Shown here: positions 25,129 through 33,865 of the stretch, piece by piece | Layout: every line of letters starts with the position of its first letter | Numbering within the stretch: position 1 is the first letter of the stretch | The notes under the pieces: generated by a model | Told to the model about the DNA's origin: nothing | Seen by the model: only the letters and a program-made list of their open reading frames with translations | Database searches by the model: none | Assembly (NCBI GenBank): GCA_963768945.1 | Contig: CAVYJW010000003.1 | Location: forward strand, 806,001 to 870,000 | Length of the DNA: 64,000 nt | DNA from: RYN-230 sp963768945 | Lineage (GTDB): Bacteria > Actinomycetota > Actinomycetes > Streptosporangiales > Streptosporangiaceae | Direction: 5' to 3' | Translations under genes and position numbers: made by a program

Positions 25129-25491
25129 CTACGCCTGTGGGCTGAGTTCGGGCTGGTCGAGGACGCGGAGCCAGGTCCCGTCGGGCTGACGTCGGGCTAC
25201 CTGCACCCGGACCCCGGTGCCGTCCCGGGCCACGGTGGCGGTGAGCGCGATGTCCCCGCTGACCAGGGTAGGCAGCGGCGGTTCTGGCTCGAACCGCGGC
25301 GGGTTGGCCAGGACCTTCTCCCACAGGGCGCGGATCGCCTCGCGGCCGGTCGTCTGGCCGCCCGGCGGGTAGGCCATCACTGCGCCGGGCTCGTAGAGCG
25401 CGGCGATCCCGGCTGCGTCGCCGGCGTTGGCGCACGCTACGAACAGGCGAGTGAGATCCTCCGGCTGGCTGGCTTGCTCGTGGGCAGCCAT
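25129..25491 (-). CDS. SnoaL-like / nuclear transport factor 2-fold protein
   Basis: A 120-residue protein with the NTF2-like pattern: DLTRLFVACANAGDAAGIAALYEPGAV at the start, then GREAIRALWEKVL and strands around DIALTATVARDGTGVRVQVARR. Members are small cone-shaped binding proteins or isomerase-like enzymes. GGAGG precedes the ATG at 25491. It is divergent from a LysR gene (152-base gap), its probable regulator, and converges on the GNAT gene. Confidence 0.8.
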   Translation of the reverse strand: MAAHEQASQPEDLTRLFVACANAGDAAGIAALYEPGAVMAYPPGGQTTGREAIRALWEKVLANPPRFEPEPPLPTLVSGDIALTATVARDGTGVRVQVARRQPDGTWLRVLDQPELSPQA

Positions 25492-25624
25492 GGTCCTCCG
25501 TTCCCGCGGCCAGCGTGGCCGCGTGGTCGCCGTGGTGACCGCGCGGGGTCCGCGCGGTCCATCCGGTCCTGCACCACCCAGCCTGGCCCGGGCCACATGA
25601 GAAGTCCAACAGATAGTTCTTCTT

Positions 25625-25645
25625 ATAACTAGAATCACTGGTTAT
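25625..25645. promoter_or_regulatory. LysR-type binding box overlapping lysR start
   Basis: ATAAC-N11-GTTAT is an exact dyad with the T-N11-A geometry of LysR boxes. It ends on the first two bases of the LysR-gene ATG. TAGAAT (25630-25635), a possible -10 for a leaderless message, lies inside it, which would allow autorepression. Confidence 0.5.
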
Positions 25646-26534
25646 GGAGCTGAGGCAGCTGGAGTACTTCGTCGCGGTCGCCGAGGAGGCGAACTTCACC
25701 CGCGCCGCGCAGCGCGTGCACGTCAGCCAGTCCGGGGTGAGCGCTCAAATCCGCCAGCTCGAGCGGGATCTCGGCGCGTCCTTGATCGACAGGTCGGGCA
25801 GAGTGGCCACGCTGACGGGGGCCGGGCTGGCGGCGTTGCCGCACGCCCGGGCCGCGCTCGCGTCCGCGGCTGCCGTCCGGCAGGCGGTGGACGACGTGAC
25901 CGGGCTGCTCTCCGGCCGGATCGTCGTCGGGATGGTGACGGCCTGCACGGTCACCCCGCTGTTCGACGCCCTTGCCGCGTTCCACCTGGCCCATCCCGGC
26001 GTCGAGATCGCGCTGGCAGAAGGCAACTCCGACTGGCTGATCGAGAGCGTCCGGGGCGGTGCGGCCGACCTGGCGCTCATCGCGGCGGCTGGCGCCCCGC
26101 CCCCGGGACTGGAGGCGCTCACCATTGTCAGCGAGGGGCTCGTGGCCGCGGTGCCCCCGGGCCATCCGCTCGCGGGCAGGGGCGCCGTCACCTTGGGCGA
26201 GGTCACCGGCTACCCGATCGTGAGCCTGCCGGGGGGAAGCGGGGTGCGCGCCGTGTTCGATCAGGCCTGCGCCGCGCAGGGGCTGCGGGCGGACATCGCG
26301 CTCCAGGCCAGCGCGCCCGGCGCCGTCGCCGACCTGGCCGACCGCGGGCTCGGCGTGGCCATTCTCTCCCAGAGCATGGCGGCCGGATTCTCCACCCGGC
26401 TGACTGCGGTGGGCATCAAGGACGTCGAGTCCCCGGCCGTGCTTGCCCTGGTCTGGGCGCCGGGCAAGAGCCCGGCCCTGCGCGAACTCCTTGTCCACTG
26501 CCATCAGGCGTTCGCCGGCCCGCCGCCCGGATAG
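25644..26534 (+). CDS. LysR-family transcriptional regulator
   Basis: A 296-residue regulator with the N-terminal helix-turn-helix (MELRQLEYFVAVAEEANFT, then AAQRVHVSQSGVSAQIRQLE) and a C-terminal effector-binding domain (IVVGMVTACTVTPLFDAL, YPIVSLPGGSGVRAVFDQ, DRGLGVAILSQSMA). No ribosome site is seen; the ATG follows a dyad containing a possible -10. The divergent SnoaL-like gene is the likely target. Confidence 0.9.
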   Translation: MELRQLEYFVAVAEEANFTRAAQRVHVSQSGVSAQIRQLERDLGASLIDRSGRVATLTGAGLAALPHARAALASAAAVRQAVDDVTGLLSGRIVVGMVTACTVTPLFDALAAFHLAHPGVEIALAEGNSDWLIESVRGGAADLALIAAAGAPPPGLEALTIVSEGLVAAVPPGHPLAGRGAVTLGEVTGYPIVSLPGGSGVRAVFDQACAAQGLRADIALQASAPGAVADLADRGLGVAILSQSMAAGFSTRLTAVGIKDVESPAVLALVWAPGKSPALRELLVHCHQAFAGPPPG

Positions 26535-26637
26535 GCCGGGGTAGCCGGTGGGCGGGGGCGCCAGTGGCGGGGTTGCCGGTGGGCGGGGTCGCTGGGCGGG
26601 GTCCGTGGTGGCGGGGTTGCTGCGGGCTGCGCCGGGG

Positions 26638-27315
26638 TCAGCGCCCGATGGCCGGGCGGGGGCGCGGCTGGCGGGTTAGCCACTGCCAGAACGTCCGCCG
26701 GGGTGGCCGCGGAGGGCGCGGCGGCCGCCGCGGCCGCGCGGTGATGAGGCCGCTGCCGACCTTGCCGGACACCTGGATTCGCAGCACGGACGCGTCATGG
26801 CCCCAGGGTGCCCTGACCTCGAGCTTGCCGCTGCGGACCGTCACGTCGTCCATGTTGACCACGATGCCGGGCTTGATCACCAGCGTGAGTGCCCCGGCGC
26901 CCACCTCGGCCTCGATAGGCAGCACCGCCTGCGTGATCACCGCCTCGGTAAAGTCCAGGGTCACGGCGCCGCTCTTCACCCGGACCTCCATCCGGCGCGG
27001 GACCAGCCAGGGCCCCGTGCGTTCCACGCTGGAGGACTGGCAGTCGATGCGGACGATGTCCTTGGGGGCGGGGGCGCCCAGCAGGGTCCCGGCGGCGGAC
27101 GGCAGGTCTCTGGTGACCGAGGCGAGTTCGGAATAGGTTCGCGCGGTCAGCGCGACGTCCAGCCGCTCGTCGAGTTCTTCCGCGGTCAGCCGGCCGTCAC
27201 CGGCGGCCACCCGCAGCTCCTCGGCGACGCGGTCCCGGTCCTCGTAGGAGACGCGCTGCTCGCCTCGGGGTACCGGGTTCTCGCTGTGGTCGGCCGGCCG
27301 CAATTCGCCCGTCAT
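26638..27315 (-). CDS. DUF1707 domain protein with LiaF-like C-terminal region
   Basis: A 225-residue protein without a clear membrane segment. Residues about 20-70 form a DUF1707 domain (YEDRDRVAEELRVAAGDGRL, LDERLDVALTARTYSEL), common in actinobacterial proteins of unknown role. The middle and end carry beta-strand sequence (VKSGAVTLDFTEAVI, GIVVNMDDVTVRSGKLEV) resembling the domain of cell-wall stress proteins. The tail is Arg/Pro-rich (RPPRPPRPPRR). The second of two ATGs is preferred because GAG lies at better distance. Confidence 0.75.
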   Translation of the reverse strand: MTGELRPADHSENPVPRGEQRVSYEDRDRVAEELRVAAGDGRLTAEELDERLDVALTARTYSELASVTRDLPSAAGTLLGAPAPKDIVRIDCQSSSVERTGPWLVPRRMEVRVKSGAVTLDFTEAVITQAVLPIEAEVGAGALTLVIKPGIVVNMDDVTVRSGKLEVRAPWGHDASVLRIQVSGKVGSGLITARPRRPPRPPRPPRRTFWQWLTRQPRPRPAIGR

Positions 27316-27371
27316 GCGCATACTCTACGGCGCGCTCTACGGCGCGGCGGATACGGGAAGGGCATGGTGTT

Positions 27372-27758
27372 TCAGCCGGCCCCGATGGGTGCGGCCCACG
27401 GCGGACGCGGGATCAGGCAGAACGGGTGGCCGGCCGGGTCCGCGTACACGGGTGAGTGGCTGTCTCCTCCGGGCAGGCACCGGGCTCCCAGCGCCTGGAC
27501 GCGCGGCCCGGCGGCTTCGACGTCATCGACCATGACGTCGAAGTGCATCTGCTGCGGCCGGGCCGGATCCGGCCACTGCGGCGGCTGGAAGTCCGGTGCC
27601 AGCTGGAATCCGATCCCCGAGGTGGTGTCGTTGAGCGAGACGACCGCGAAGTCGTCCTCCTGCCAGGTGATGGGCAGCCCGAGCAGCTCAGAGTAGAACC
27701 CCGCCAGCGCGGCCGGGTCGGGGCAGTCCACGATGACGTGGTGGAGACGTCCGATCAC
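27372..27758 (-). CDS. VOC family protein
   Basis: A 128-residue glyoxalase-fold protein: LHHVIVDCPDPAALAGFYSE, LLGLPITWQEDDFAVVSL, QQMHFDVMVDDVEAAG, VQALGARCLPGG and YADPAGHPFCLIPRPPW. These match the common actinobacterial glyoxalase-like (DUF) group. The start is a GTG at 27758, immediately before the first strand; codons upstream give unrelated Pro/Arg-rich sequence. Metal ligands His and Glu are not certain. Confidence 0.8.
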   Translation of the reverse strand: MIGRLHHVIVDCPDPAALAGFYSELLGLPITWQEDDFAVVSLNDTTSGIGFQLAPDFQPPQWPDPARPQQMHFDVMVDDVEAAGPRVQALGARCLPGGDSHSPVYADPAGHPFCLIPRPPWAAPIGAG

Positions 27759-28006
27759 GATCCCATGATGGCAGGAACGGCGGCGGTCCCGGCACGGCGG
27801 CGGAACCGGCAGGCAGCTCCGCGGCGGTCTGGTCAGGACAGGGCTCTCCGGGGTGCCGGGATGCCACCACGCCGGCACGGGTGGGGGTAGCCCCCGCAGG
27901 CCGATCGTCCCGGCACCCTTGCGGCCGCCCCGGACAGGGCCTTGACTCCTAGCCATGGACTACCGGGGGGCTAGCCGCGCCGTGGATGTCGGGGGATAGC
28001 CGGGTC

Positions 28007-30430
28007 ATGCGGATCACGGCGACCTGGCTGCGGCTGGACGGGCGCCAGCGGTGGCGGTCGCTGGCCGTCCTGGCCCTGCTCATCGCGCTGGCCACCGCGA
28101 CCATTCTGACCTCCATCGCGGGCGCCCGACGGGGCGAGAGCGCATACAACCGGCTGTGGGCCCGCACGCTGCCCGCGACCGCCACCGTCCTGCCCAACCA
28201 GCCGGGGTTCAACTGGGCCAGGATCGCGGCCCTGCCCGAGGTCAGCGCGCTGACCAAGTTCCCCGTCGCGTTCGGGTTCGAGGTCCAGGGCTACCCGGCT
28301 GCCAGCAGCGGATTTCCCCTCGGCGACGACCAGATGACCAGGACCATAGAACGGCCGGTCATCCTGGCCGGGAGACTGTTCAACCCGCACCGCGTCGATG
28401 AGGTCGTCATCACGCCCAAGTTCGCCGCGACCTCCGGCAAGCACGTGGGGGACACGCTGACCCTGGAACTGTCCAGTGTGCAGCAGGCCAATGAGGGCTA
28501 CGACGGGTCCACCGGACCACCGCGCGGGCCGAAGATCCGGGCGCGCATCGAGGGAGTAATCCGCAGCCCCTGGGATCTTGACGCAGACGCGCCAGGCTCG
28601 CCGGGCGGAGTCCTCTCGACACCCGCCCTGTTCACCCGGTACCGCGCCAACATTCTGGGCACGACCGGGCAGACCTACATAAACGCGCTGGTCCGGCTCA
28701 ACGGCGGCGAGGCCGCCATTCCCGCGTTCCGTCGCGACCTGGAGCGGGTAACCGGGCGCTCCGACATCGACGTGTGGGACAACAGCGTGAACTTCGGCGA
28801 TCCCGTCCGCAGGGTCACCGCGTACGAGGCGGCCTGCCTGCTGGCTTTCGGCCTGGCCGCGCTGATGGCGGCGATGTTCCTGATCGGCCAGTCCGTCGCC
28901 CGGTACACCTCCGCCACCGTCGCGGATCTGCAGGTGCTGCAGGCGGTCGGGATGACCCGGCGGCAGGCCATCGCGGCCGCCTCGGCCGGGCCCTTCCTGG
29001 CCGGGGTAGCCGGGGGCACGCTGGGGGTGGCCGCTGCCATCGTGGCCTCGCGGTGGATGCCGATCGGCCTGGCTTCGATCACCGAGCCGCACCCCGGGAT
29101 CGACGTGGACTGGGTGGTCCTGGGCCTCGGGTGGGTGATCGTCCCGCTGCTGGTCCTGGCCGGCTCGGCCACCGCCGCGGCGGCTGCGCTGACCACGGGG
29201 CGCCGGCAGGCGCCTGCGCGCCGGTCCGCGATCGCGGCCGCGGCCGCCGGCGCGAGCTTCCCGGTTCCGCTGGTGGTGGGGACACGGTTCGCGTTCGAGT
29301 CCGGCCAGGGGCGGTCCACCGTTCCGGTTCGGTCTGCCCTGCTGGGCGCGGTGATCGGCGTGCTGGGCGTGCTGGCCGCCTTCACCTTCGCCGCCGGTGT
29401 CTCCGATGCCGCCAGCCATCCGGCGCGGTTCGGGCAGACCTGGCAGCTGACCACGTTCCTCGGCTACAACGGGCAGGATTTCGGGCCGGCCGGGCGGGTG
29501 CTGCGGGCCGTGGCCGCCGATCGTGACGTGACCGGGGTCGATGACGCGCGCATCGGCGGCGCGCAGTCCGGCCAGGTCTCCGTCGAGAGCTTCACCTACG
29601 ACCCGGTGGGCGGCAGGCGGCCGTCCGTCGTGCTCACGGCCGGGCGGATGCCTTCCAGCCAGGACGAGATCGTGCTGGCTCCCACGACCGCCCAGGAGGT
29701 GCACGCGGGGACGGGCTCCGTGGTGCGGCTTACCGGCGGTACCACCACCGCGAAGGCCGTGCGGGTCACCGGCATCGGCTTCGTCCCCCCCGGGCCGCAC
29801 AACGGGTACGCGGACGGGGCCTGGCTCACCCCCGCCGGGTTCAACCGGATCTTCCACGGCGCGCACTATGCGTTCAAGTTTCACGCCGCGACCGTGGCGC
29901 TGCGGCCGGGGGCGGACGTCCGGGCGGTGGCGCGCCGCCTGGACGCCGTGGCCGCGGCGATCTCCGGCGGCAAATCTTTCACGTTCACTCCGCCGGCGCC
30001 GCTGTCGGAAATCCAGGAGGTCAAGGACCTGGAACTGCTGCCCCTGGCACTGAGCGCCTTCCTGGCCCTGCTGGCCGTCAGCGCGGTCGGTCACACCCTG
30101 TCCACGGCGGTCCGCCGCCGGCGCCACGACCTGGCCGTGCTCCGTGCGCTCGGGATGACCCCGCGGCAGGCGCGGCTGGTGATCACGACCCAGGCCAGCC
30201 TGCTGGCCGTGGTCGGCCTGCTGTTCGGCGTGCCGCTGGGCATCGCGCTGGGCCGGGTCATCTGGCGCACCGTGGCTGGCTTCACCCCGCTGGCCTACCA
30301 TCCTCCCCTCGCCCTGCTGGCCCTGCTCCTGGTCGCCCCCGTCGCCCTGCTGGCCGCGAACGTGCTGGCCGCCTGGCCGCAGCGGCGCGCCGCGCGGCTG
30401 CACGCCGGGCAGGTGCTGCGCAGCGAGTGA
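28007..30430 (+). CDS. FtsX-like ABC transporter permease
   Basis: Membrane protein of about 807 residues with one N-terminal membrane segment (SLAVLALLIALATATILTSI), a large outside domain and two FtsX/MacB-type four-helix modules, one around residues 275-400 and one at the C-terminus (LPLALSAFLALLAVSAVG; GVPLGIALGRVIW). The conserved VLQAVGMTRRQA and VLRALGMTPRQA sequences mark the cytoplasmic loops that contact the ATPase. No ATP-binding partner is next to it in the window. ATG at 28007 is favoured by GGGGGAT upstream; ATG at 27986 is the alternative. Confidence 0.83.
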   Translation: MRITATWLRLDGRQRWRSLAVLALLIALATATILTSIAGARRGESAYNRLWARTLPATATVLPNQPGFNWARIAALPEVSALTKFPVAFGFEVQGYPAASSGFPLGDDQMTRTIERPVILAGRLFNPHRVDEVVITPKFAATSGKHVGDTLTLELSSVQQANEGYDGSTGPPRGPKIRARIEGVIRSPWDLDADAPGSPGGVLSTPALFTRYRANILGTTGQTYINALVRLNGGEAAIPAFRRDLERVTGRSDIDVWDNSVNFGDPVRRVTAYEAACLLAFGLAALMAAMFLIGQSVARYTSATVADLQVLQAVGMTRRQAIAAASAGPFLAGVAGGTLGVAAAIVASRWMPIGLASITEPHPGIDVDWVVLGLGWVIVPLLVLAGSATAAAAALTTGRRQAPARRSAIAAAAAGASFPVPLVVGTRFAFESGQGRSTVPVRSALLGAVIGVLGVLAAFTFAAGVSDAASHPARFGQTWQLTTFLGYNGQDFGPAGRVLRAVAADRDVTGVDDARIGGAQSGQVSVESFTYDPVGGRRPSVVLTAGRMPSSQDEIVLAPTTAQEVHAGTGSVVRLTGGTTTAKAVRVTGIGFVPPGPHNGYADGAWLTPAGFNRIFHGAHYAFKFHAATVALRPGADVRAVARRLDAVAAAISGGKSFTFTPPAPLSEIQEVKDLELLPLALSAFLALLAVSAVGHTLSTAVRRRRHDLAVLRALGMTPRQARLVITTQASLLAVVGLLFGVPLGIALGRVIWRTVAGFTPLAYHPPLALLALLLVAPVALLAANVLAAWPQRRAARLHAGQVLRSE

Positions 30431-30516
30431 GCAGGCCGGCGGAGGCCTGACCTCCGGGGCGGGGCGGCCAGCCTTAGAACGCTGGATCGACGATCTTTTT
30501 TCCGTTACGATCTTTA

Positions 30517-30532
30517 TCGAAACTATATTCGA
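30517..30532 (+). promoter_or_regulatory. SOS-box-like LexA site
   Basis: TCGAAACTATATTCGA has perfect outer arms TCGAA/TTCGA. The actinobacterial SOS consensus is TCGAAC-N4-GTTCGA; here the inner C and G are replaced by A and T. It lies 59 bases before lexA and fits autoregulation. Confidence 0.65.
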
Positions 30533-30590
30533 CAACCGGGCGAAGAACTGCTAGCGTCGCCGTCACGCTGAGCGTCCAGGCGGAGGTGTC

Positions 30591-31376
30591 ATGATGAGCA
30601 GCACGAGCGGCGCTAGGCACGCTCAGGGGCCGGCCGAACGGGACCCCGAGCGTGATCTCACCCCGCGCCAGCGCGACGTGCTCGGTGCCATTGAGGGATT
30701 CCGGCGCAAGCACCAGTACGGGCCGAGCGTGCGGGAAATTGGCCAGGTAATCGGGCTGGGCCCGTCCGGTGTGCAGCACCACCTCCAGGTGCTGCGGCAG
30801 AAGGGCTGGCTACGCGAATCCGCCGGACAGGCGCGGACCTCGGTGGTCCTGGCGCCGGGTAACCCGGTCGTCGAGGTCATCGAAGCCCGCCAGGCGACCG
30901 GCGCGATCCGGGCGGCCAAGCCCCGGGAGAGCAGGAAGGCCCGCCACCCCCGTCTGACCGCCGGGTCGGCTGAGACGCTGCCCACGGTCGGGGTGCAGAA
31001 CGCGGCCTACGTGCCGCTGGTCGGCGAGATCGCCGCGGGTTACCCGAAAGACGCCAGGCAGTCCGTCGAGGACGTGTTCCCGCTGCCCAAGCAGTTGGTG
31101 GGCGAGGGGGACCTGTTCCTGCTTAAGGTGGTCGGCGATTCCATGATCGATGCGGCCATCGCCGACGGCGACTGGGTGGTCGTCCGCGAGCAGCAGGTGG
31201 CCGAGAACGGCGAGATCGTCGCGGCCATGATCGAGGGCGAGGCCACGGTCAAGAGTTACCGGGTGTCCGATGACCACATCTGGCTGATCCCGCACAACCC
31301 GGCGTTCGCTGCCATCCCGGGGGATGGGGCCACCATCCTCGGCAAGGTGGTCAGCGTCTTGCGCCGGGTCCGGTGA
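30591..31376 (+). CDS. lexA: LexA repressor
   Basis: SOS-response repressor and self-cleaving protease, 261 residues. The N-terminal winged helix reads LTPRQRDVLGAIEGF, GPSVREIGQVIGLGPSGVQ and LQVLRQKGWL. The cleavage bond is Ala149-Gly150 in VGEIAAGYPKD; Ser184 (VVGDSMID) and Lys221 (ATVKSYR) form the catalytic pair. The 35- and 37-residue spacings equal those of E. coli LexA. The 261-residue length is explained by an N-terminal extension and a longer linker. GGAGG precedes the paired ATGs, and an SOS-like box is upstream. Confidence 0.95.
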   Translation: MMSSTSGARHAQGPAERDPERDLTPRQRDVLGAIEGFRRKHQYGPSVREIGQVIGLGPSGVQHHLQVLRQKGWLRESAGQARTSVVLAPGNPVVEVIEARQATGAIRAAKPRESRKARHPRLTAGSAETLPTVGVQNAAYVPLVGEIAAGYPKDARQSVEDVFPLPKQLVGEGDLFLLKVVGDSMIDAAIADGDWVVVREQQVAENGEIVAAMIEGEATVKSYRVSDDHIWLIPHNPAFAAIPGDGATILGKVVSVLRRVR

Positions 31377-31554
31377 CCATCAGGAGCTGAGCACCCGGCG
31401 TGACCACTGCGGGTTGAGGCTCGAGCCGGAGAGGGGCACAGTGGTGAGGGGGCGGCAGGCGGGGGCGCTGCCGCCACTGTCCCCCGGAGGGCACCCGATG
31501 GGCACGAGGGGGCTGACCAGCCCGGCCAGGCCGCGGGCGGATGGGGGAGTCGCG

Positions 31555-32172
31555 ATGACCATTCAGCCTGGATGGGACGCCGTGTACGTGGCGGACCAGC
31601 CGCCACCGTGGGATATCGGCCGCCCGCAGCCGGTCTTCACCCGCCTGGCCGAGCAGGGACTGCTCCGCGGTGCGCTCCTCGATGCGGGCTGCGGAACCGG
31701 GGAGAACACCATGATGGCGGCGGAGCGCGGCGCCGACGCCCTAGGGGTGGACGTCGCGCCGCACGCCATCGAGCGGGCCCGCGGGAAGGCCGCGGAGCGC
31801 GGCAGCACGGCCAGGTTCGAGGTGGCGGACGTGCTGGACCTCGGCCAGCTCGGCCTGACCTTCGACACGGTCGTCAACAGCGGCGTGTTCCACGTATTTG
31901 ATGACGAGGACCGGGCCCGTTACGTGGTCAGCCTGGCGTCGGTCATGCGGCCCGGGGCCACGTGCTACCTGATGTGCTTCAGCGACCGGCAACCGGGCAC
32001 GATGGGCCCGCGCCGGATCAGCCAGGACGAGCTGGTCACCGGGTTCCGCGACGGCTGGGCCATCGCCAGCATCACCGCCGAGACGTTCGCGATCCACAAC
32101 TTCGAGGGCGCTTCGGAAGCCCAGGCCTGGCTGGCCGTCATAGAGCGTTGCGGGCCGGGATCAGGCGCCTAG
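31555..32172 (+). CDS. Class I SAM-dependent methyltransferase
   Basis: A 205-residue methyltransferase. It begins MTIQPGWDAVYVADQPPPWD, followed by SAM motif I LLDAGCGTGENTM, an acidic motif (GADALGVDVAP), DVLDLGQLGLTFDTVVNSGV (motif IV region) and VMRPGATCYLMCFSD. This is the thiopurine S-methyltransferase-like group often seen in actinobacteria. GGGGGAG lies seven bases before the ATG at 31555. The acceptor is unknown. Its 3' end overlaps a LysE remnant on the other strand. Confidence 0.85.
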   Translation: MTIQPGWDAVYVADQPPPWDIGRPQPVFTRLAEQGLLRGALLDAGCGTGENTMMAAERGADALGVDVAPHAIERARGKAAERGSTARFEVADVLDLGQLGLTFDTVVNSGVFHVFDDEDRARYVVSLASVMRPGATCYLMCFSDRQPGTMGPRRISQDELVTGFRDGWAIASITAETFAIHNFEGASEAQAWLAVIERCGPGSGA

Positions 32173-32381
32173 AGCCGGCGTATGCCGCCGCGCATGGTGG
32201 CGATCGTGAAGATCGCCACCGATCGCCCGGCCAGCGCCCCTACGCCGAAGGTCACCGCCACGACCTGCAGGTACACGCCGATCTGGCCGCCGGCGGCGGT
32301 GCCGACTCCCGCCGCCCGGCCGAGCATCAGGGAGCGGCTGATCACGAACAGGACGTTAGGTCCGGGCACGATGATCGGCGC
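32169..32381 (-). pseudogene. LysE/RhtB-family exporter remnant
   Basis: The minus strand encodes PGPNVLFVISRSLMLGRAAG followed by a hydrophobic helix ending VGALAGRSVAIFTI, the N-terminal part of LysE-family exporters. The usual membrane start before PGPN is replaced by an Arg/Pro-rich run, and the reading frame stops after about 70 residues where the family normally has about 200. The fragment overlaps the methyltransferase stop by four bases. Confidence 0.6.
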
Positions 32382-32549
32382 GAACGCTGGCCGAGCACCC
32401 CGTCGCGCTCGCCGCCCGGGCCCCACCGACTCTTTCAGCGACCGTCTCGGCCCGTTCACCGGCGGCCTGGGCCTGCTGTCTTACAGTGACGGCGTGCATG
32501 ACGATTTTCCCTGGCCAGCCACGCCGCGAGGTGTACCGGGCCAGGGAAA

Positions 32550-32629
32550 CCCGTGGTTCACAGAGCCCGTGGTTCACAGAGCCCGTGGTTCACAGAGCCC
32601 TTGGTTAAAAGAGCCCGTGATCCAAAAGA
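32550..32629. repeat. 16-bp tandem repeat, about five copies
   Basis: CCCGTGGTTCACAGAG three times (32550, 32566, 32582), then diverged copies CCCTTGGTTAAAAGAG and CCCGTGATCCAAAAGAG. It ends just before the ribosome site of the phosphatase gene. Confidence 0.88.
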
Positions 32630-32648
32630 GAGAGGGGAGAAGCGGCGG

Positions 32649-33371
32649 ATGCGCATCGCGCTGGCTACCGACCCCGGCACGCCGGGCTGGCCCAACGAGG
32701 ATTTCGTGGCGGTCGCGCCCGGCGCGGCGGTGCTGCTCGACGGCTGTACCACCACTCCGCGCGGAGCCGACACCGGATGCCTGCACGGGGTCGCGTGGTA
32801 CGCCCGGACCCTGGGCACCGAGTTCCTGGCTGCGATCACCGCTGATCCGTCCCCGCCTGGCCTGGCCCCACCGCTCGGCGAGGCGCTGGCCGGGGCGATC
32901 ACCGAGGTCCGGGCCCGCCACGAGAAAACGTGTGATCTGGCCAGCCCGCACACCCCGGCGGCCACCGTGATCGCTGTCCGGGCCGCCCAGGGTGGGTTCG
33001 AGCTGCTCGCGCTGTCGGACTCGAGCATCGTGGCCGATTACGGCGAGGGCCGTGATCCGGTAGTGGTCACCGACACGCACCGGGCCGCCAGTACCGACCC
33101 GGACGCCGCCCGGCAGGCTCTCACCACGGTCCTGGCCCTGGACGGCCTGCGCGGGATCGCCCTGCTCAGCGACGGTGCCGCGCGGATTACCGAGGTATAC
33201 CACCTGATCGGCTGGGCTGACCTGGTGACTGTTCTTCGTGGCGAGGGTCCGGCCGGGCTCCTCCGCCGGGTCCGTGCCGCCGAGGACAGCGACCCGGACG
33301 GGGCCCGCTGGCCCCGGCCCAAGAAACGCGACGACGCCACCGCCCTCTACTGGCCACAGCCAGGCCAGTGA
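32649..33371 (+). CDS. PP2C-like protein phosphatase
   Basis: A 240-residue protein with a degenerate PP2C pattern: ATDPGTPGWPNEDF (first motif with Asn-Glu-Asp), AAVLLDGCTT (metal Asp-Gly), HTPAATVIAVRA, LLALSDSSIV and GIALLSDGAARI, plus KKRDDATAL at the end. Members dephosphorylate Ser/Thr or act as integrators of kinase signals. The ATG at 32649 has GGAGAAG upstream. It lies between repeat blocks, and its stop codon is inside a 19-bp repeat. Confidence 0.75.
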   Translation: MRIALATDPGTPGWPNEDFVAVAPGAAVLLDGCTTTPRGADTGCLHGVAWYARTLGTEFLAAITADPSPPGLAPPLGEALAGAITEVRARHEKTCDLASPHTPAATVIAVRAAQGGFELLALSDSSIVADYGEGRDPVVVTDTHRAASTDPDAARQALTTVLALDGLRGIALLSDGAARITEVYHLIGWADLVTVLRGEGPAGLLRRVRAAEDSDPDGARWPRPKKRDDATALYWPQPGQ

Positions 33372-33414
33372 CCAACAGCCAGGAGAGTGACCAACAGCCA
33401 GGAGAGTGATCACA
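33358..33414. repeat. 19-bp tandem repeat spanning a stop codon
   Basis: Three 19-bp units (AGCCAGGAGAGTGACCAAC type) at 33358, 33377 and 33396. The first unit contains the TGA that ends the phosphatase gene; the others repeat it downstream. Confidence 0.88.
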
Positions 33415-33865
33415 TGAAGGTGGGGGCCTCCGATTCTGGCCATGGAGCCTCCACTCGCGGCGCGCCAGTAGGTGTGCGGTCCCCTGGCGCCGGGAATCGT
33501 GGCAGATTAGGGGGTCGTCACTACTGTGACAGAAGACGATCAGCACTGTGACAGAAGACGATCAGCCGATTTACCAGCCGTCCCGCCTGGCTGGGGCCAG
33601 GCCGGCCGCCGCCGGGCGGCCCGGGCGGCCCGGTAAGGCAGGCCGGACCGGATACTTCGGTGACCGGTCAAATAGTAGAATTCGGGACTTCCAACCCGGC
33701 GGCCGGGGGAAGATCGTGCCGTCCCCTGGCTGAAGGCCACCTGAACAAGGAGCCAGCAATGCCGCCCTGCGTACCCCGGCGCACTAACCTGCTCCGGTTG
33801 GGCGCCCGTTCCGGTTGGGCGCCGCTGACCCCGCGCCCGGCAGCGTCGCGACGTGCGTCACGGGC
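33372..33865. other. Intergenic region with two repeat blocks
   Basis: No gene is supported in these 494 bases. It holds the end of the 19-bp repeat and a 22-bp duplication at 33523-33566 (ACTGTGACAGAAGACGATCA with GC). An A+T-richer stretch near 33655-33690 is a plausible promoter region for the downstream membrane glycosyltransferase. Confidence 0.55.
33523..33566. repeat. 22-bp direct duplication
   Basis: Two identical adjacent 22-base copies, 33523-33544 and 33545-33566, each containing CTGTGACAGAAGACGATC. Confidence 0.9.

Noticed and set aside
30475..30500. Terminator with T-run before lexA (GATCGACGATC followed by six T)
   Set aside because: The stem is only four base pairs, too weak to call; the T-run is probably part of the A+T-rich lexA promoter.
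27971..30535. Very long minus-strand open frame (about 850 codons) opposite the FtsX-like permease
   Set aside because: Long antisense frames are expected in very G+C-rich genes. The translation is Arg/Gly/His-rich with no domain, while the plus strand encodes a recognisable permease.
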